Source: a bacterium (GTDB lineage: Bacteria > Spirochaetota > UBA4802 > UBA5550). From it: 5,381 nucleotides of DNA. Where the stretch lies: assembly GCA_024224995.1 (NCBI GenBank), contig JAAENB010001056.1, positions 1 to 5,381 on the forward strand, written 5' to 3'. The position numbers were made by a program, and so were the translations under genes. This document shows, one piece after another, positions 5,245 to 5,381 of the stretch (positions are counted from its first letter, which is position 1; each line of letters begins with the position of its first letter). The notes below the pieces were generated by a model. The model had not been told where the DNA came from and did no database searches. It saw nothing but the letters and a program-made list of their open reading frames with translations.

Positions 5245-5381
5245 CAAATATTTGCTTACCGCCGCTTTCAATCCACTCAGTTTTATAGTCCATCTCTTTT
5301 TTGAAATCAAAAACAACCAGGTAGCCGGTCTCCAGGTGCTGCCGTTCCAGGTAGTCCCGGAGCTGCTCTATCCCTTTTGCG
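5231..5381 (-). CDS. C-terminal 49 codons of an AAA-ATPase/PD-(D/E)XK-family protein (partial)
   Basis: The frame enters from the right edge and ends at TGA (5233-5231). The visible tail contains AKGIEQLRDYLERQ, then TGYLVVFDFKKE, then a charged segment and KQIFAVWV at the end. The order G-x-x-Q-L-x-x-Y-L-x-R ... G-Y-L-V-V-F-D ... I-F-x-V-W-V is typical of the C-terminus of bacterial ATP-binding proteins that pair an AAA-type domain with a PD-(D/E)XK nuclease-like domain (DUF1703-like and relatives). The role of that family is poorly known; association with mobile or defence-related DNA has been suggested. The ATPase domain and catalytic residues are outside the window. Codons here are richer in G+C than the flanking intergenic DNA. 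The stop lies within a small hairpin, and 307 bases separate it from the next gene, so it is not obviously co-transcribed. Confidence 0.7.
   Translation of the reverse strand, partial: AKGIEQLRDYLERQHLETGYLVVFDFKKEMDYKTEWIESGGKQIFAVWV

Overview
The window comes from an A+T-rich bacterial genome. It holds two complete genes and the ends of two more, all on the minus strand, so transcription runs from right to left. A 7TM-DISM hybrid sensor kinase, an internalin-type leucine-rich-repeat remnant and the C-terminal tail of an AAA-ATPase/PD-(D/E)XK-type protein would suit a spirochaete or another free-living Gram-negative lineage with large signalling repertoires. No rRNA or universal marker is present, so this placement is tentative.

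Layout in transcription order. At 5381-5231 is the last 49 codons of a gene resembling the ATP-binding/PD-(D/E)XK family (DUF1703-like C-terminus). The 307 bases from 5230 to 4924 carry a short hairpin over that gene's stop codon, an orphan fragment encoding about one leucine-rich repeat (about 5138-5034), a perfect 14-bp palindrome (5015-5028), a candidate promoter (5000-4973) and a strong ribosome binding site. A 560-residue exported protein follows at 4923-3241. It has a helical, toroid-like N-terminal half and a beta-rich, aromatic-rich C-terminal half, which suggests a polysaccharide lyase-like protein, but I cannot name its family. Its end is marked by a GC-rich hairpin. A full-consensus sigma-70 promoter (TTGACA, 17 bp, TATAAT) at 3136-3108 then drives a 939-residue hybrid histidine kinase (3072-253): export signal, 7TMR-DISMED2 sensor, seven membrane helices, PAS, HisKA, HATPase and receiver. 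It ends in a rho-independent terminator whose hairpin is nearly identical to the one after the exported protein. At the left edge is the first 30 codons of a probable exported lipoprotein, preceded by an inverted repeat.

How the parts may fit together. Each complete gene has its own hairpin and promoter, so they look like separate transcription units rather than one operon. The 7TMR-DISMED2 domain is predicted to bind carbohydrate-like ligands, and its neighbour is a secreted protein with a carbohydrate-active look, so a sugar-sensing and sugar-processing locus is possible but unproven. A TTGCATG-type palindromic element occurs upstream of both the exported protein and the left-edge lipoprotein, but not in the kinase promoter, and may mark a shared regulator. 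I see no CRISPR array, tRNA, rRNA or insertion sequence.
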